DNA of 64,000 nt from JBBQVS01 sp964250765 (GCA_964250765.1 CAXUHF010000014.1:1-64000), one strand, 5' to 3'; positions 1 through 9,356 are shown, counted from the first letter of the stretch. Program-made: numbers and translations. The notes: generated by a model from the sequence alone, not told the origin.

Positions 1-64
1 CCGATGTATCGCGTCCTCTTAACATACTGATTGCCAACAAGGACGCGATACATCGGTCCCTACA
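1..64. repeat. Family A palindromic element (left edge of window)
   Basis: Perfect 16-bp arms at 1-16 and 41-56 flank a 24-nt loop, and the right arm continues into tccctaca. This is the family A sequence (ends TAGGGACCGAT / ATCGGTCCCTA) that recurs through the window. The left end is cut off by the window edge. It lies just before a coding start and has no T-run, so it is not an obvious terminator. Confidence 0.85.
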
Positions 65-80
65 CAGAGGATTCTATAGA

Positions 81-1139
81 ATGCAAGCCAGAATTATTAC
101 AGACCGTCAACAGTGGAACGATTTTGTCACCTCGTCGGTCTGTTGCAATATCACACAATCATATGAGTGGGGTGAACTCGCACCACATCTCGGCGCAAGC
201 GAAGCGTTGCATATAGGTGTTGTCGATGAGGTAACGGGCAATCTCTGTGCCGTTATGCTTGTGCTGGTTTCGCATGCACCCGTTATTAATCGTACCTACT
301 TCTATGCTCCGCGCGGTCCCATTCTTGATGATCCCGACTCACCTGCCATGACCGTCTTGTTGAACTTTGTCAAAGCTGAAGCGCACAAACACAATGCCTT
401 TATGCTCAAGGTTGAGCCAAGTGTGTTTGATGACAATACATCGTGGGCAACTGCTCTACAACGGCGCGGTTTTCGTGCGAATCCCTTTGCCACGCATATC
501 CGTCATGAATGGGTCCTGGACCTGCGACCCGACGAAAAAACGATTCTTGCTGGTATGAAAGAGAAGTGGCGTTATAATATTCGCTTAGCTGGACGCAAGG
601 GTATTGTAGTACGACGAGGCGAGGGACAAGCCGATCTCGATACGTTTTATCGCATCTACGAAACTACAAGTGAGCGCGACCAGTTCTTCATTCACGACAA
701 GTCTCACTATGAGGATATTATGCGTCTCTTTGGAGAGGGAGATCGTGCCGCGCTGTTTCTCGCGGAATACGAGGGACAAGCGGTTGCAGGAACGATTGTG
801 CTGCGGCTAGGACATTGGAGTTGGTATATGTTTGGTGCCTCGTCTAACGAACAACGCGAACGGATGCCCAATCACTTATTACAATGGACTGGTATGCAGT
901 GGGCAAAAGCGCATGACTGCTGGTACTATAACTTCCGTGGCATCCCTGATATTCTTGAAGAGGGGCAAGAGTTATGGGGCGTGTATGTCTTCAAACGCGG
1001 CTTTGGCGGCTTCCCCATGCGTTCGCTCGTAACACACGATCTTGTCTACCAGCCACTTGTGTATTCAGCGTATCGCCGCCTGCTCGACGTGAAACGCTGG
1101 CGAGACGAACGACGTTATAAAAAAGTGGCAGCAATCTAA
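81..1139 (+). CDS. FemAB-like peptidoglycan bridge aminoacyltransferase (GNAT fold)
   Basis: A 352-residue protein that looks like the FemAB/FemX family. Members transfer amino acids from aminoacyl-tRNA onto lipid II to build or branch the peptidoglycan interpeptide bridge. The N-terminal half has the QSYEWGEL stretch typical of family starts. The centre has the MKEKWRYNIRLAGRKG segment found in the second GNAT-like lobe, followed by FYRIYETTSERDQF. The C-terminal part has a WYMFGASSNEQR-type region and a GVYVFKRGFGG ending, both characteristic. The ATG at 81 follows an agagg ribosome site. It stands alone, with an ion-channel gene 70 bp downstream. The amino acid transferred cannot be read from sequence. 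Confidence 0.85.
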   Translation: MQARIITDRQQWNDFVTSSVCCNITQSYEWGELAPHLGASEALHIGVVDEVTGNLCAVMLVLVSHAPVINRTYFYAPRGPILDDPDSPAMTVLLNFVKAEAHKHNAFMLKVEPSVFDDNTSWATALQRRGFRANPFATHIRHEWVLDLRPDEKTILAGMKEKWRYNIRLAGRKGIVVRRGEGQADLDTFYRIYETTSERDQFFIHDKSHYEDIMRLFGEGDRAALFLAEYEGQAVAGTIVLRLGHWSWYMFGASSNEQRERMPNHLLQWTGMQWAKAHDCWYYNFRGIPDILEEGQELWGVYVFKRGFGGFPMRSLVTHDLVYQPLVYSAYRRLLDVKRWRDERRYKKVAAI

Positions 1140-1209
1140 TTACACTTGCAATAAGCGCAACAACCTGACATGATACAGGAAAACACGTTATTCGACAAAG
1201 GGGATATAC

Positions 1210-2343
1210 ATGAACGTTGCTGCGTTTATTCTTGGCATTCTTCTCATTTTCGGTATTCTGCAAGATAGCTTTGAGACGATTGTTTTACCACGCCGTGTCT
1301 CGCGTCGCTTCAGGCTCTCGCGTTTGTTTTACATCACGTTATGGGGTATCTGGGCAATGCCAGCGCGCAAGATGCGTCCCGGCAATAGACGCGAGTTTTA
1401 TTTGAGTTACTTTGGGCCGCTTTCGCTCATCCTGCTTGTGGTTGTGTGGGCTGCAATACTCGTTTTGGGTTTCGCGCTTGTACAATGGGGCATTGGTTCG
1501 CAGATCAATGCGCCGGAGAAAATACCCGATTTCGGCACGGATCTCTACTTGAGCGGGACCACATTTATCACTCTCGGCTTGGGCGATGTGATACCACACG
1601 AGGGGCTGCCACGCTTTTTTATCGTTATGGAGTCGGGTATAGGTTTTGCTTTTCTTGCACTCATTATTGGCTATGTGCCAGTAATCTATCAGGCATTCTC
1701 ACGGCGCGAAATCAATATCTCACTCATGGACGCTCGCGCTGGGTCGCCATCAACACCAATGGAGATGCTACGCCGACACTGCAAGGGACAAAATACGGCA
1801 GAACTGGTACTGTTTTTACGCGAGTGGGAAAAGTGGTGTGCTGAATTGCTGGAAAGTCACCTTTCTTACCCGGTCTTGACCTACTATCGTTCGCAACATG
1901 AGCGTCAATCCTGGTTGGCCTCGTTAACGACAATCCTAGATGTCTGTGCCTTGATTATGGTTGGGCTGAATGATGTGCCTATCAAACCCGCAAAATTTGT
2001 GTTTGCCATTGCACGACATGCCGCCGTTGATCTCGCACAGGTCTATGGTACACCACCGATGATGACAACAAAACGCCTCTCAAAGTCAGATTTTGCGCGA
2101 CTCCGTAACGAACTCGCCGCGAATGGGATTATTCTGCACGACGGCGAGGATGTGGAGAAAAAGTTGGCAGAACTGCGTGGTATGTATGAGCCATTTGTGG
2201 CTGCACTCTCCACGCATCTTATTATGGCGTTGCCCACCTGGATGCCTGAATCCGGTAGAGTCGATGATTGGGAGACAAGCGCGTGGGACCATTTCCTGGA
2301 GTCCACGCCTCGCACGCTCGATCGGGCCATTCGTAGAGATTGA
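1210..2343 (+). CDS. Two-TM-type potassium/ion channel with long cytoplasmic tail
   Basis: A 377-residue membrane protein with a hydrophobic N-terminal helix (about residues 3-20), a second helix (about 65-98), a pore loop with TFITLGLGD (about 118-126) and a third helix (about 138-160). A tail of roughly 215 residues follows, with no RCK/TrkA-N domain that I recognise. The layout matches ion-channel (Ion_trans_2) proteins. The filter is TLGLGD rather than the standard T-V-G-Y-G-D, so potassium selectivity is inferred from family only. An aaagggg ribosome site precedes the ATG. The stop codon sits in the long hairpin at 2341-2406. Confidence 0.75.
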   Translation: MNVAAFILGILLIFGILQDSFETIVLPRRVSRRFRLSRLFYITLWGIWAMPARKMRPGNRREFYLSYFGPLSLILLVVVWAAILVLGFALVQWGIGSQINAPEKIPDFGTDLYLSGTTFITLGLGDVIPHEGLPRFFIVMESGIGFAFLALIIGYVPVIYQAFSRREINISLMDARAGSPSTPMEMLRRHCKGQNTAELVLFLREWEKWCAELLESHLSYPVLTYYRSQHERQSWLASLTTILDVCALIMVGLNDVPIKPAKFVFAIARHAAVDLAQVYGTPPMMTTKRLSKSDFARLRNELAANGIILHDGEDVEKKLAELRGMYEPFVAALSTHLIMALPTWMPESGRVDDWETSAWDHFLESTPRTLDRAIRRD

Positions 2344-2406
2344 ATATATTGGTTGAAACATAGCCGGCAGGTTCACCTACCTGCTATGTTTCAACCAATA
2401 TATTCA
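2341..2406. terminator. Long hairpin starting at the stop codon of the channel gene
   Basis: Perfect 24-bp arms (2341-2364 and 2383-2406) enclose an 18-nt loop. The left arm starts with the TGA stop of the upstream gene. There is no run of T afterwards, so a factor-independent terminator is inferred from position and stem strength only. Similar stop-overlapping hairpins recur at many gene ends in this window. Confidence 0.7.
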
Positions 2407-2482
2407 ATCAACCGTTTTATACATATTAAAAAAGAATAAGCAGAGAAGATAATAGAACTTGCTAACGAGGAGTAGATATCCT

Positions 2483-3136
2483 ATGTGTGGTCGCTTTACC
2501 CTAACTGTTACTATTGATGCCGTTGCCAAGGCGTTCGGCGTTGCACCATTGCTGCAAACAGCACCGCGTTACAATGTAGCACCAACACAAGAGGTGGTCA
2601 GTATCCTTCAAGATGAGACAAAACATCTGGATTTCCTACGTTGGGGCCTTATTCCATCCTGGGCCAAAGAGGAGAGTATTGGGGCGAAAATGATTAACGC
2701 GCGAGCAGAGACGCTAGCAGAAAAGCCAAGTTTCAAGCGACTACTCCAGGGAAGACGTTGCTTGATTGTTGCCGATGGCTTCTATGAGTGGAAGCAGGAG
2801 CAAGGCGGCAAGACTCCTATGTACTTCACTTTGCCAAATCATGATCTGTTTGCGTTCGCGGGTCTGTGGGATGTATGGAAACGACCGGATGGACAACAAC
2901 TTCACACCTGTACAATCATTACCACGCAGCCAAATGAGCTTGTCGCGCCAATCCATAACCGCATGCCTGTTATTCTTCCAAAGGATGTACAAGAGGAATG
3001 GCTTGATCCTGAACAGCATGATACCCATGTTTTGCAACAACTGCTCAAGTCATATACTGCAAGCGAAATGTTTGTGCATCCCGTGTCGAAAAAGGTTAAT
3101 AGCCCTCAGTATGATAGTGCCGATTTGATTGCGTAA
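2483..3136 (+). CDS. yedK: SRAP/HMCES-family DNA-protein crosslinking protein (YedK-like)
   Basis: A 217-residue SOS response-associated peptidase family protein. Known members form a thiazolidine crosslink through Cys2 to abasic sites in single-stranded DNA and so protect them. Visible signature residues are Cys2 (MCGRFT), Asn72 (MINARAE), Glu102 (GFYEWK) and His158 (HNRMPVIL), the full active-site set. Because Cys2 must be exposed after Met removal, the ATG at 2483 is the real start, not an in-frame TTG 24 bp upstream; a cgaggag site precedes it. No SOS box was recognised. Family A repeats follow the gene. Confidence 0.93.
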   Translation: MCGRFTLTVTIDAVAKAFGVAPLLQTAPRYNVAPTQEVVSILQDETKHLDFLRWGLIPSWAKEESIGAKMINARAETLAEKPSFKRLLQGRRCLIVADGFYEWKQEQGGKTPMYFTLPNHDLFAFAGLWDVWKRPDGQQLHTCTIITTQPNELVAPIHNRMPVILPKDVQEEWLDPEQHDTHVLQQLLKSYTASEMFVHPVSKKVNSPQYDSADLIA

Positions 3137-3148
3137 TCTATACATACA

Positions 3149-3222
3149 CTGTAGGGACCGATTTATCACGTCCTCTTGACGTATCGATATGTCAAGAGGA
3201 CGTTATAAATCGGTCCCTACAG
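3149..3222. repeat. Family A palindromic element
   Basis: Arms of 32 bp at 3149-3180 and 3191-3222 differ at one position and enclose a 10-nt loop. The arms start ctgtagggaccgattta. A right-end fragment (ttggtccctacaa) follows at about 3252-3265, suggesting a second, degraded copy before bioY. Confidence 0.85.
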
Positions 3223-3364
3223 ATCTCCGTACCAATTTGTTAAACAGCATCATTGGTCCCTACAAATACTTGTCCAACGCTGCCCTATGAAATCACCCGC
3301 TAATGTTTGTATAATGATGGAACTGACGTAGTAACACTGTTAGCAAACAAAGGAGTAGTTTTTC

Positions 3365-3970
3365 ATGGCGATTGCTTCCGGTACAACCCTCGTAGATTAT
3401 TTAATTCCCGCTCGTCGTACATCTCGGAGAAGTCTCTTACTCCGAGATGGCTTGCTCATTCTTGGCTTCAGCTTATTTCTTGCCTTATGTGCGCAAATAT
3501 CGTTCCATCTTCCATTTACCCCTGTCCCCATAACGCTGCAAACACTGGCAGTCTTACTTACAGGAGCGGCACTTGGTAGCAAACGTGGTGGTTTAGCAAT
3601 GATTGTATACCTCATAGAGGGTGCCGCTGGTCTTCCTGTTTTTGAAAGTGGCACAGGTGGACTTGCTCATCTCCTTAGCGTCACGGGTGGCTACCTCTGG
3701 GCATTTCCTATTGCGGCTTTTGTGGTTGGCTTGCTGTGTGAGCGCGGACTTGACCGACGCATTCTGACCTCTGCATTTGCTATGCTCCCTGGTACGCTCA
3801 TCATTTATGCAATAGGTGTGTCCTGGCTTGCCATTGTGTTGCATATCAGTTTTGTCGCGGCTTTGTCATTTGGTATGGTGCCATTCATTCCTGGTGACTT
3901 GCTCAAGCTCGTCATTGCAGCTGCCCTCTTGCCCATTGCATGGGCCATTGTGAAAAGAAGAAACGTTTAA
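3365..3970 (+). CDS. bioY: Biotin transporter BioY (ECF S component)
   Basis: A 201-residue integral membrane protein of the BioY family, the substrate-binding subunit for biotin uptake. About six hydrophobic segments are visible. Family hallmarks include FTPVPITLQTLAVLL (about residues 51-66), GAALGSKRGGLAM, YLIEGAAGLPVF and the C-terminal FIPGDLLKLVIAA. The length is usual for the family. No ECF ATPase or T-component gene is adjacent, so it may act alone or share a module encoded elsewhere. The ATG follows an aaaggag site. A BirA operator could not be convincingly identified upstream. Confidence 0.93.
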   Translation: MAIASGTTLVDYLIPARRTSRRSLLLRDGLLILGFSLFLALCAQISFHLPFTPVPITLQTLAVLLTGAALGSKRGGLAMIVYLIEGAAGLPVFESGTGGLAHLLSVTGGYLWAFPIAAFVVGLLCERGLDRRILTSAFAMLPGTLIIYAIGVSWLAIVLHISFVAALSFGMVPFIPGDLLKLVIAAALLPIAWAIVKRRNV

Positions 3971-4003
3971 AGGTAGGGACCGTTAAAGCACATTTGTCAA
4001 AGG

Positions 4004-4096
4004 CAAGGGCACCCGCAAGGGGATGCCCCTCCCATACGCGAACGCGCCTAAGAAGACACGTTGTATGGGAGGGGCATCCCCTTGCGGGTGCCCTTG
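4004..4096. repeat. Family D palindromic element between convergent genes
   Basis: Perfect 33-bp arms (4004-4036 and 4064-4096) start caagggcacccgcaagggga and enclose a 27-nt loop. It lies between bioY (+) and the radical SAM gene (-), where it could end transcription from both sides. A fragment resembling a family A left end (gtagggaccg) lies just upstream at 3973-3982. Related copies are at 16468-16556, 34777-34862 and around the gap at 40235. Confidence 0.85.
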
Positions 4097-4114
4097 TTTC
4101 GGTGACTTTAAATT

Positions 4115-5536
4115 TTATAAACGGGATTGTACACGAACTGGGGTCCGTGATCCGAGCGTGGCTAACGCAGGACTTGCGAGTGAGCGAATAGCTTCAATGG
4201 TCTCTTGTGCGTTGCGTACAAACTCAATACGAGTCGGGACCTGCGCCTTGAACTCTTCGACGGTCATGTCGTCGAGGAAACGCACACCTTCGTTATCGAG
4301 CATCACACGCGGCAAGAGTACAAGGTCGCCGAGATTGCCATTTTCGTGTAACGCATCTAACACATCCTGACCACAGAGCAGACCCGCAACCGTGACCAGT
4401 TCCCCAAAGAACTTGTTGACGATGGGCAGGACCTGTACCTCTGTACGCTCGATGTTGCGAATGTCCTGTGCCATGCCCTCTATGACGGGTTGAGCCATCA
4501 TACTTGTGACAAGAGTTACGCGACGCGGCTCCTGCATCGTGGTTGGTAGTCTACGTTTCGTTCTGGCCCACTGGTCAACGAGATAGCGTGTCATGCCAAC
4601 ACCGTTTTCGATCTGTGCATATGAGCCATAGTGCTTAGCGGGCGGAAATTCGTGGCCCGTGAGATAGTACCATTCATCTGAGAGATAGATAAAGGGATCG
4701 CTTTCAGGATTGTCGATCTCGAATTGACGCTGATGCACCTCTACCTGTGCCACAATTGCCTCGGCTTCTTCGCGTGTATACGAGCGCAGTGGTGGCAGGT
4801 CGCCCGTCTTAATCATGTTGTTATATTTGGTCAAGCCAAGTGGTACCGCCGAGATTGATTCGACAATTGGACGCATTGCCGTGAGTTCGCGGATACTGCG
4901 GTCAAGCTCCTCACCATCGTTAATCGTGGGGCAGAGGACAAGCTGTGTATGGCATGTTAAGCCCATATCGCCCAATCGCTGAATATGTCCCATGATATCG
5001 CCAGCACGAGGGCCATCCACCATTTTACGACGCAGATCGGGGTTAGTCGCATGTACCGAGACGTATAGGGGCGTCAATTTTTGCTCATCGAGACGTTGCC
5101 AGTCTTGCTCTTTTAAGTTTGTGAGCGTGATGAAGTTTCCAAATAGAAATGAGTAGCGATAGTCGTCATCCTTGATGTAGAGCGATGAGCGCATACCGTG
5201 TGGTAGCCCTTGCTGTGGGGCGAAGCGTTCTGGCAAGCCTTTGATAAAGCAGAACACACATTTATTGGCGCATTGCCGAATAAAGGGGGCTGGCTCCTCA
5301 CCAAAGAGGACACCGAGGTTTTCGTCGGCGGTTTTAGCTATGCGTACCTCGTGCGTCTCCTGTTGACGGTCAAAGCCAATCACCAATTCTTCGTCGGCAA
5401 CATAGAAGCGGTAGTCCACAAGGTCACGAACCATATGTCCATTAATGGTGCGCACAAGGTCGCCGGACTGCAAACCGGCACGGTCGGCGGGACTTTCGGG
5501 CACAACCTCGCGCACCCATCCATACATTTTTGGCAT
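4115..5536 (-). CDS. DUF512 radical SAM protein with N-terminal PDZ-like domain
   Basis: A 473-residue protein of the DUF512 radical SAM family, common in cyanobacteria, firmicutes and Chloroflexota and of unknown function. The N-terminus has a PDZ-like stretch (SPADRAGLQSGDLVRTING, about residues 15-33). A CANKCVFCF motif (CX3CX2C) provides the cysteines for a [4Fe-4S] cluster, followed by GLP and a radical SAM core. The C-terminal DUF512 region carries LVTSMMAQPVIEG. The start is the ATG at 5536, preceded by taagga; an in-frame upstream ATG would add 14 residues without support. A minus-strand promoter lies at 5629-5657. Confidence 0.88.
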   Translation of the reverse strand: MPKMYGWVREVVPESPADRAGLQSGDLVRTINGHMVRDLVDYRFYVADEELVIGFDRQQETHEVRIAKTADENLGVLFGEEPAPFIRQCANKCVFCFIKGLPERFAPQQGLPHGMRSSLYIKDDDYRYSFLFGNFITLTNLKEQDWQRLDEQKLTPLYVSVHATNPDLRRKMVDGPRAGDIMGHIQRLGDMGLTCHTQLVLCPTINDGEELDRSIRELTAMRPIVESISAVPLGLTKYNNMIKTGDLPPLRSYTREEAEAIVAQVEVHQRQFEIDNPESDPFIYLSDEWYYLTGHEFPPAKHYGSYAQIENGVGMTRYLVDQWARTKRRLPTTMQEPRRVTLVTSMMAQPVIEGMAQDIRNIERTEVQVLPIVNKFFGELVTVAGLLCGQDVLDALHENGNLGDLVLLPRVMLDNEGVRFLDDMTVEEFKAQVPTRIEFVRNAQETIEAIRSLASPALATLGSRTPVRVQSRL

Positions 5537-5628
5537 TTCATTTTCCTTAGTTACGTGAGGCAAGGTGTCCCTGTACACGTGTATATATGCGTATTGTAGG
5601 CATAGAGAGAGAAGGGTATATCCGTGAA

Positions 5629-5657
5629 ATTATACTCTTTATACTAAAAAGCGTCAA
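5629..5657 (-). promoter_or_regulatory. Sigma-70-type promoter for the DUF512 gene
   Basis: On the minus strand TTGACG (5652-5657) and TATAAT (5629-5634) are separated by 17 bp, near-consensus hexamers about 93 bp upstream of the start codon. Confidence 0.7.
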
Positions 5658-5757
5658 ACACGCTACTATATTCCCATTACACTTTTATACCACACCTTGT
5701 ACTTACTACAAACACACATATTATTCTAGCCTCAAATAGTTATAGAGGCTTGTATAT

Positions 5758-5786
5758 TTGACAGGAAGGAAACCCTTCTGTACAAT
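5758..5786 (+). promoter_or_regulatory. Sigma-70-type promoter for the first APC permease, with a long leader
   Basis: TTGACA (5758-5763) and TACAAT (5781-5786) are spaced by exactly 17 bp. The spacer contains a small inverted repeat, gaagg-aaac-ccttc, which could be an operator. Transcription from here would give a 5' leader of about 185 nt before the ATG at 5980. I recognise no riboswitch class in it. The rest of the intergenic stretch 5537-5979 is AT-rich and shows nothing else. Confidence 0.7.
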
Positions 5787-5979
5787 AAAATAGTTAAAAA
5801 TAACCAGGTATTTCCGTACATCGCTAGTCATCTCTATCTTTTTGACAACCCCTACCGACTTCATAGCAAGTCTAGGATCACAGCATATCCACTGAGAAGA
5901 TAGGTAGTCATTGTATTACACAAGATGACAACTTTAGATTACAAATTTACCAGTTCATAACATTAAAAGGGAGAACCAT

Positions 5980-7485
5980 ATGCAAAAGACGAGCGTATAC
6001 CAGCCTGTTGCCACCATGCAGGAAGTCTCGTCGTCACAGGAAACTTTATACTCCGAACAGTACGTGCCGAAAGTAATGCCACCAGCTTTAGGGACGTTGG
6101 ACATGACTGTTACATTTGTGGCAGCTATTTTCTATATCAGTAACTCTACAACGGCTGTGAATGCAGGGCCTGCCGCCTTTACCTACTGGACTGTCTGTGG
6201 CCTTGCTTTCTTTTTGCCCTGTGTCATTGCTACTGCTCAGCTAGGGGTGCTATTTCCATATGAGGGATCACTTTATAACTGGACACATCAAGCACTTGGT
6301 GGATTCTGGAGTTTCTTTACAGGCTTTTGTTCCTGGTTTCCTGGTATTCTTGCAATGGTGAGTGGCTTTGGAACAGCAGTTAGCTATGTGCAAAACTTCA
6401 AAGAAGGATGGCTTGTTGAACCGTGGCAACAGGGCTTGGTGATCGTCTTTCTCATCGCGTTTACTACTGTACTTGCTGTACAACGGTTTCGCACTGTCCA
6501 AAACGTCCTCAACGTGATCATGGGTCTCGTCTTGCTGGCGGTTTTGCTTGTTGGGTTAGCAGGACCCGTATGGCTTTTGACAGGACATCACTCGGCGACC
6601 TCCTTTCAACTTCCGAGCGATTGGAGCCTTAATCCAGGAAATTTCTTCCTTTTTGGTTTTCTTGTTCAGTCTTTCCTTGGGACGGAAGTACCTCTCAACA
6701 TGGCGGGAGAAATGACTAGAACGCATCCACAGCGCGTTATTAAGCGTCATCTCCTCTGGGGAGCGATACTAGTTTTCCTAGGTTATCTAGTCACAACCTT
6801 TGCTGCACTCGTCGTGCAAGGGCAGAATGCAGCTTCTAGCTCTTACTCATTTGTCACTCTGGTCGGTCAAGTGTTTGGCACTGTTTTCGCAGAGGTGACT
6901 GCGGTGTGTTTACTCAGTTTCTTTGTCGTTGGTCCCATTGTCTATAACTATGCATTTGCACGTCTTCTGGTGGTTGCCAGCGTTGATGGTCGTCTTCCCC
7001 TTGGTCTTGCGAAGCTGAACAAAAATCGGGTTCCGGCCAATGCTATTCTGTTTCAGTCTATCGTCGCTGTTGTCTTTACAGGGCTGATTTACTTCTTTAT
7101 CCCATACGTTTTTGGCCTTGGTCATCCTGCCGATCTTTCTAATGAGGTGTTCAATATCAGCTTAGCTGCTTTGACGCTGATCTGGCTCATCTCTATTCCA
7201 TTTTTCTTTATTGACATACTCGTGGTCTTTCTACGGGACCGTGCTGCTTTCCACCAAAAGCGTATTTTCCCTATGTGGGTCTTGTGGCTGAGTGCCCTAC
7301 TAGGAATAGCGACAAGCGTGCTTGCAATTGTAGACACCATCGTCAATTCCTGGATTCCTAATCAAGTAAACAACGCCTCCTGGTGGTATATTGTAGGGGG
7401 CCTTACAGTGCTTTGCTTGCTTGTAGGTATTCTAGGAAGTATACTTGCTACGAGTGAAGCTTCCTGGCAACGTTGGGGTGCTTGA
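5980..7485 (+). CDS. APC-superfamily amino acid permease 1
   Basis: A 501-residue membrane protein with about 12 predicted helices after a 35-residue hydrophilic N-terminus. The first helix region contains a small-residue unwound stretch (YISNSTTAVNAGPAAF) in the position where APC carriers bind substrate. FPYEGSLYNWTHQALGG is the conserved end of helix 2. NMAGEMTRTHPQRVIKRH is the typical loop after helix 6. These support a cation- or exchange-coupled amino acid transporter; the substrate is not readable. It is the first of three consecutive APC genes. The ATG at 5980 follows aaaaggga. Confidence 0.85.
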   Translation: MQKTSVYQPVATMQEVSSSQETLYSEQYVPKVMPPALGTLDMTVTFVAAIFYISNSTTAVNAGPAAFTYWTVCGLAFFLPCVIATAQLGVLFPYEGSLYNWTHQALGGFWSFFTGFCSWFPGILAMVSGFGTAVSYVQNFKEGWLVEPWQQGLVIVFLIAFTTVLAVQRFRTVQNVLNVIMGLVLLAVLLVGLAGPVWLLTGHHSATSFQLPSDWSLNPGNFFLFGFLVQSFLGTEVPLNMAGEMTRTHPQRVIKRHLLWGAILVFLGYLVTTFAALVVQGQNAASSSYSFVTLVGQVFGTVFAEVTAVCLLSFFVVGPIVYNYAFARLLVVASVDGRLPLGLAKLNKNRVPANAILFQSIVAVVFTGLIYFFIPYVFGLGHPADLSNEVFNISLAALTLIWLISIPFFFIDILVVFLRDRAAFHQKRIFPMWVLWLSALLGIATSVLAIVDTIVNSWIPNQVNNASWWYIVGGLTVLCLLVGILGSILATSEASWQRWGA

Positions 7486-7642
7486 TATGCATTGTATCCT
7501 TGTGATGTAAGGGGAACTTCTCTAGGATTATTACAAAGATGTACTTTTCTGAGAGGGGGAATAGTGCTTTTTTTGTCTACGCGGCTCCTTACCGAGTCGT
7601 GTATGTCTGTCATGTATCCGTACACGGTTTGGAGGTATTTCT

Positions 7643-9205
7643 ATGTTGGAAAGTCAGCCGATAACGACGACTGAAACATTTGTCAAGGAAAAGAGAAAAC
7701 TACGGAAAGAACTGAATCTCTTCTTCATGATCTGTTTTACCGTTACCGCGATGGTGAATATTGATACGCTAGGAGCGGTCTCTTCTCAAGGAGGGCAAGT
7801 TCTTCCCTGGCTCCTCATCTCGGCCCTCACTTTTTTAGTTCCTTACGGTTTACTTATGGCAGAGCTTGGTAGTACCTTTCCTGAAGAGGGGGGAATGTAT
7901 TTTTGGTGTAAGCTAGCTGGGGGAAGAATATTTGCCGCCGTCGCATCCATCTTCTACTGGGTCTCCAATCCGCTCTGGGTTGGAGGAACACTGGCTGTTA
8001 CGGCTATTGCCACCATCAAGACGTTCTGGTTTGGGAACCCCAACATACTTTTTGGTGGAAGTCCCATTACAGATGCAATAATCGAAATAGTTATTGCACT
8101 TGTTTTCATTTGGGGTACCACATGGAGTGCTATTCTCTCTTTACGTGTTGGGAAGCGATTCTCTGCGGTTGGCACACTTATTAAACTCGCCCTACTTGGA
8201 ATTTTTGTGGTGTTCGCGCTCGCCTTTCTTTTTTCAGGGCAGGCGAAGGGCGCGCATCTGGCTGCCAGCGACTTTTTACCTACATCAGATTGGGGACTCG
8301 TTCTTAGTGGTATCATTCCTGTTCTCGTCTTCAACTGGGCTGGGTTAGAATTGCAGAGCGGCGCGAGCGAAGAGATGTATGATCCTCGACGTGATGTACC
8401 GCGCTCTTTGCTACGATCGGGAGGAATCGCGGTACTTGCCTACGTTATTCCAGTCCTAGTGATTCTGCTGGCACTGTCTAAAGCGCAGCTATCGAATGCC
8501 GCAGGATTTTTGAGTGCATTTCAAGTGGTCGCAGGTGTCCTTCCTGCACCCCTTGCAACAGGAGTGGGTTGGCTGATTGCCCTCGCCGTTGTGGTGGCAC
8601 TGGCTTCTAGTGGCGGCACGTGGTTAATGGGAGCGGACCGCACCTATGCTGTTACGGCTTTAGATGGAGCGGCCCCAGCAGTTCTTGGACGCTTTAGCGA
8701 ACGATATGGGACTCCTCTCATCACAAACCTGTTCTCTGGTGCTGTTGCGACTATTGCTATGGTTGCCGCCATTCTCATCACCGCGTTTGGCTCCGGCACA
8801 ATCACGACTCTTTTCACGTTGGTGCTAGGCTTCACCATATCGACAACGGCACTTTCCTACGTGTTTATCTTCGCATCATACCTTATCTTGCGCTATAAAT
8901 ATCCCACAGTCTCACGTCCCTACAAAGTACCAGGGGGAATGGTTGGAGCATGGGTTTTGACGCTTCTTTCCATCGCCTACGTTGCTGTAGCGGGCTTCTT
9001 CACGCTCATTCCTACAGATGATACCGTCAGTGCAACACATCTGAGTCGCTTCACGTACGAGCTGACACAGTTTCTTCCAATTCTCCTTGTTCTCGTACTC
9101 GCAGGAGTGTTCTACTTATTAGGACAGCGAGAGCTACGACAAACGAGTGTTGTCGTAGAAGAGAGAAACGTCGCTATCAACGTGCAGGGGCAAGAAGGAG
9201 ATTAA
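7643..9205 (+). CDS. APC-superfamily amino acid permease 2 (glutamate/GABA-exchanger-like)
   Basis: A 520-residue permease with about 12 helices. It has AELGSTFPEEGGMYFWCKLAGG (end of helix 2), the ELQSGASEEMYDPRRDVPRS loop after helix 6, and a C-terminal YKVPGGMVGAW loop, all typical of the APC family near the glutamate:GABA antiporter and YjeM/GadC-like group. The substrate remains inferred. It differs clearly from the neighbouring permeases, so this is a run of distinct paralogues, not a recent tandem duplication. The ATG at 7643 has a ggaggt site six bases upstream. A long hairpin ends the unit at 9212-9282. Confidence 0.85.
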   Translation: MLESQPITTTETFVKEKRKLRKELNLFFMICFTVTAMVNIDTLGAVSSQGGQVLPWLLISALTFLVPYGLLMAELGSTFPEEGGMYFWCKLAGGRIFAAVASIFYWVSNPLWVGGTLAVTAIATIKTFWFGNPNILFGGSPITDAIIEIVIALVFIWGTTWSAILSLRVGKRFSAVGTLIKLALLGIFVVFALAFLFSGQAKGAHLAASDFLPTSDWGLVLSGIIPVLVFNWAGLELQSGASEEMYDPRRDVPRSLLRSGGIAVLAYVIPVLVILLALSKAQLSNAAGFLSAFQVVAGVLPAPLATGVGWLIALAVVVALASSGGTWLMGADRTYAVTALDGAAPAVLGRFSERYGTPLITNLFSGAVATIAMVAAILITAFGSGTITTLFTLVLGFTISTTALSYVFIFASYLILRYKYPTVSRPYKVPGGMVGAWVLTLLSIAYVAVAGFFTLIPTDDTVSATHLSRFTYELTQFLPILLVLVLAGVFYLLGQRELRQTSVVVEERNVAINVQGQEGD

Positions 9206-9211
9206 AGCTTT

Positions 9212-9282
9212 CAAGTCAGGAAAAGAGAAATGAGCGCGATGAGGTCAGACTTCATCGCGCTCATTTCTCTTTCCTTGACTTG
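9212..9282. terminator. Long hairpin after permease 2
   Basis: Arms of 31 bp (9212-9242 and 9252-9282), nearly perfect with a 9-nt loop, begin seven bases after the stop codon. The right arm overlaps the -35 region of a possible promoter (TTGACT at 9275, TAGTAT at 9299) for the next permease, so transcript end and restart may be interlocked. Confidence 0.75.
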
Positions 9283-9356
9283 TGTAGCAGAAATAGCATA
9301 GTATTCCTGTATCTTATTTTTTTGCTTGCTTGGTACAAAGAGGAGAGGAGTAATTC

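Noticed and set aside
2086..2376. Open frames on the opposite strand of the ion-channel gene
   Set aside because: They lie wholly against a well-supported gene, lack ribosome sites and match no family.
3225..3356. A possible BirA/biotin operator upstream of bioY
   Set aside because: The tgtttg and caaaca half-sites are about 36 bp apart and do not match a known biotin operator layout; they could be chance in AT-rich DNA.
5787..5979. The long 5' leader of the first permease as a riboswitch
   Set aside because: No conserved riboswitch core (lysine, glycine, SAM, T-box) could be recognised by eye.
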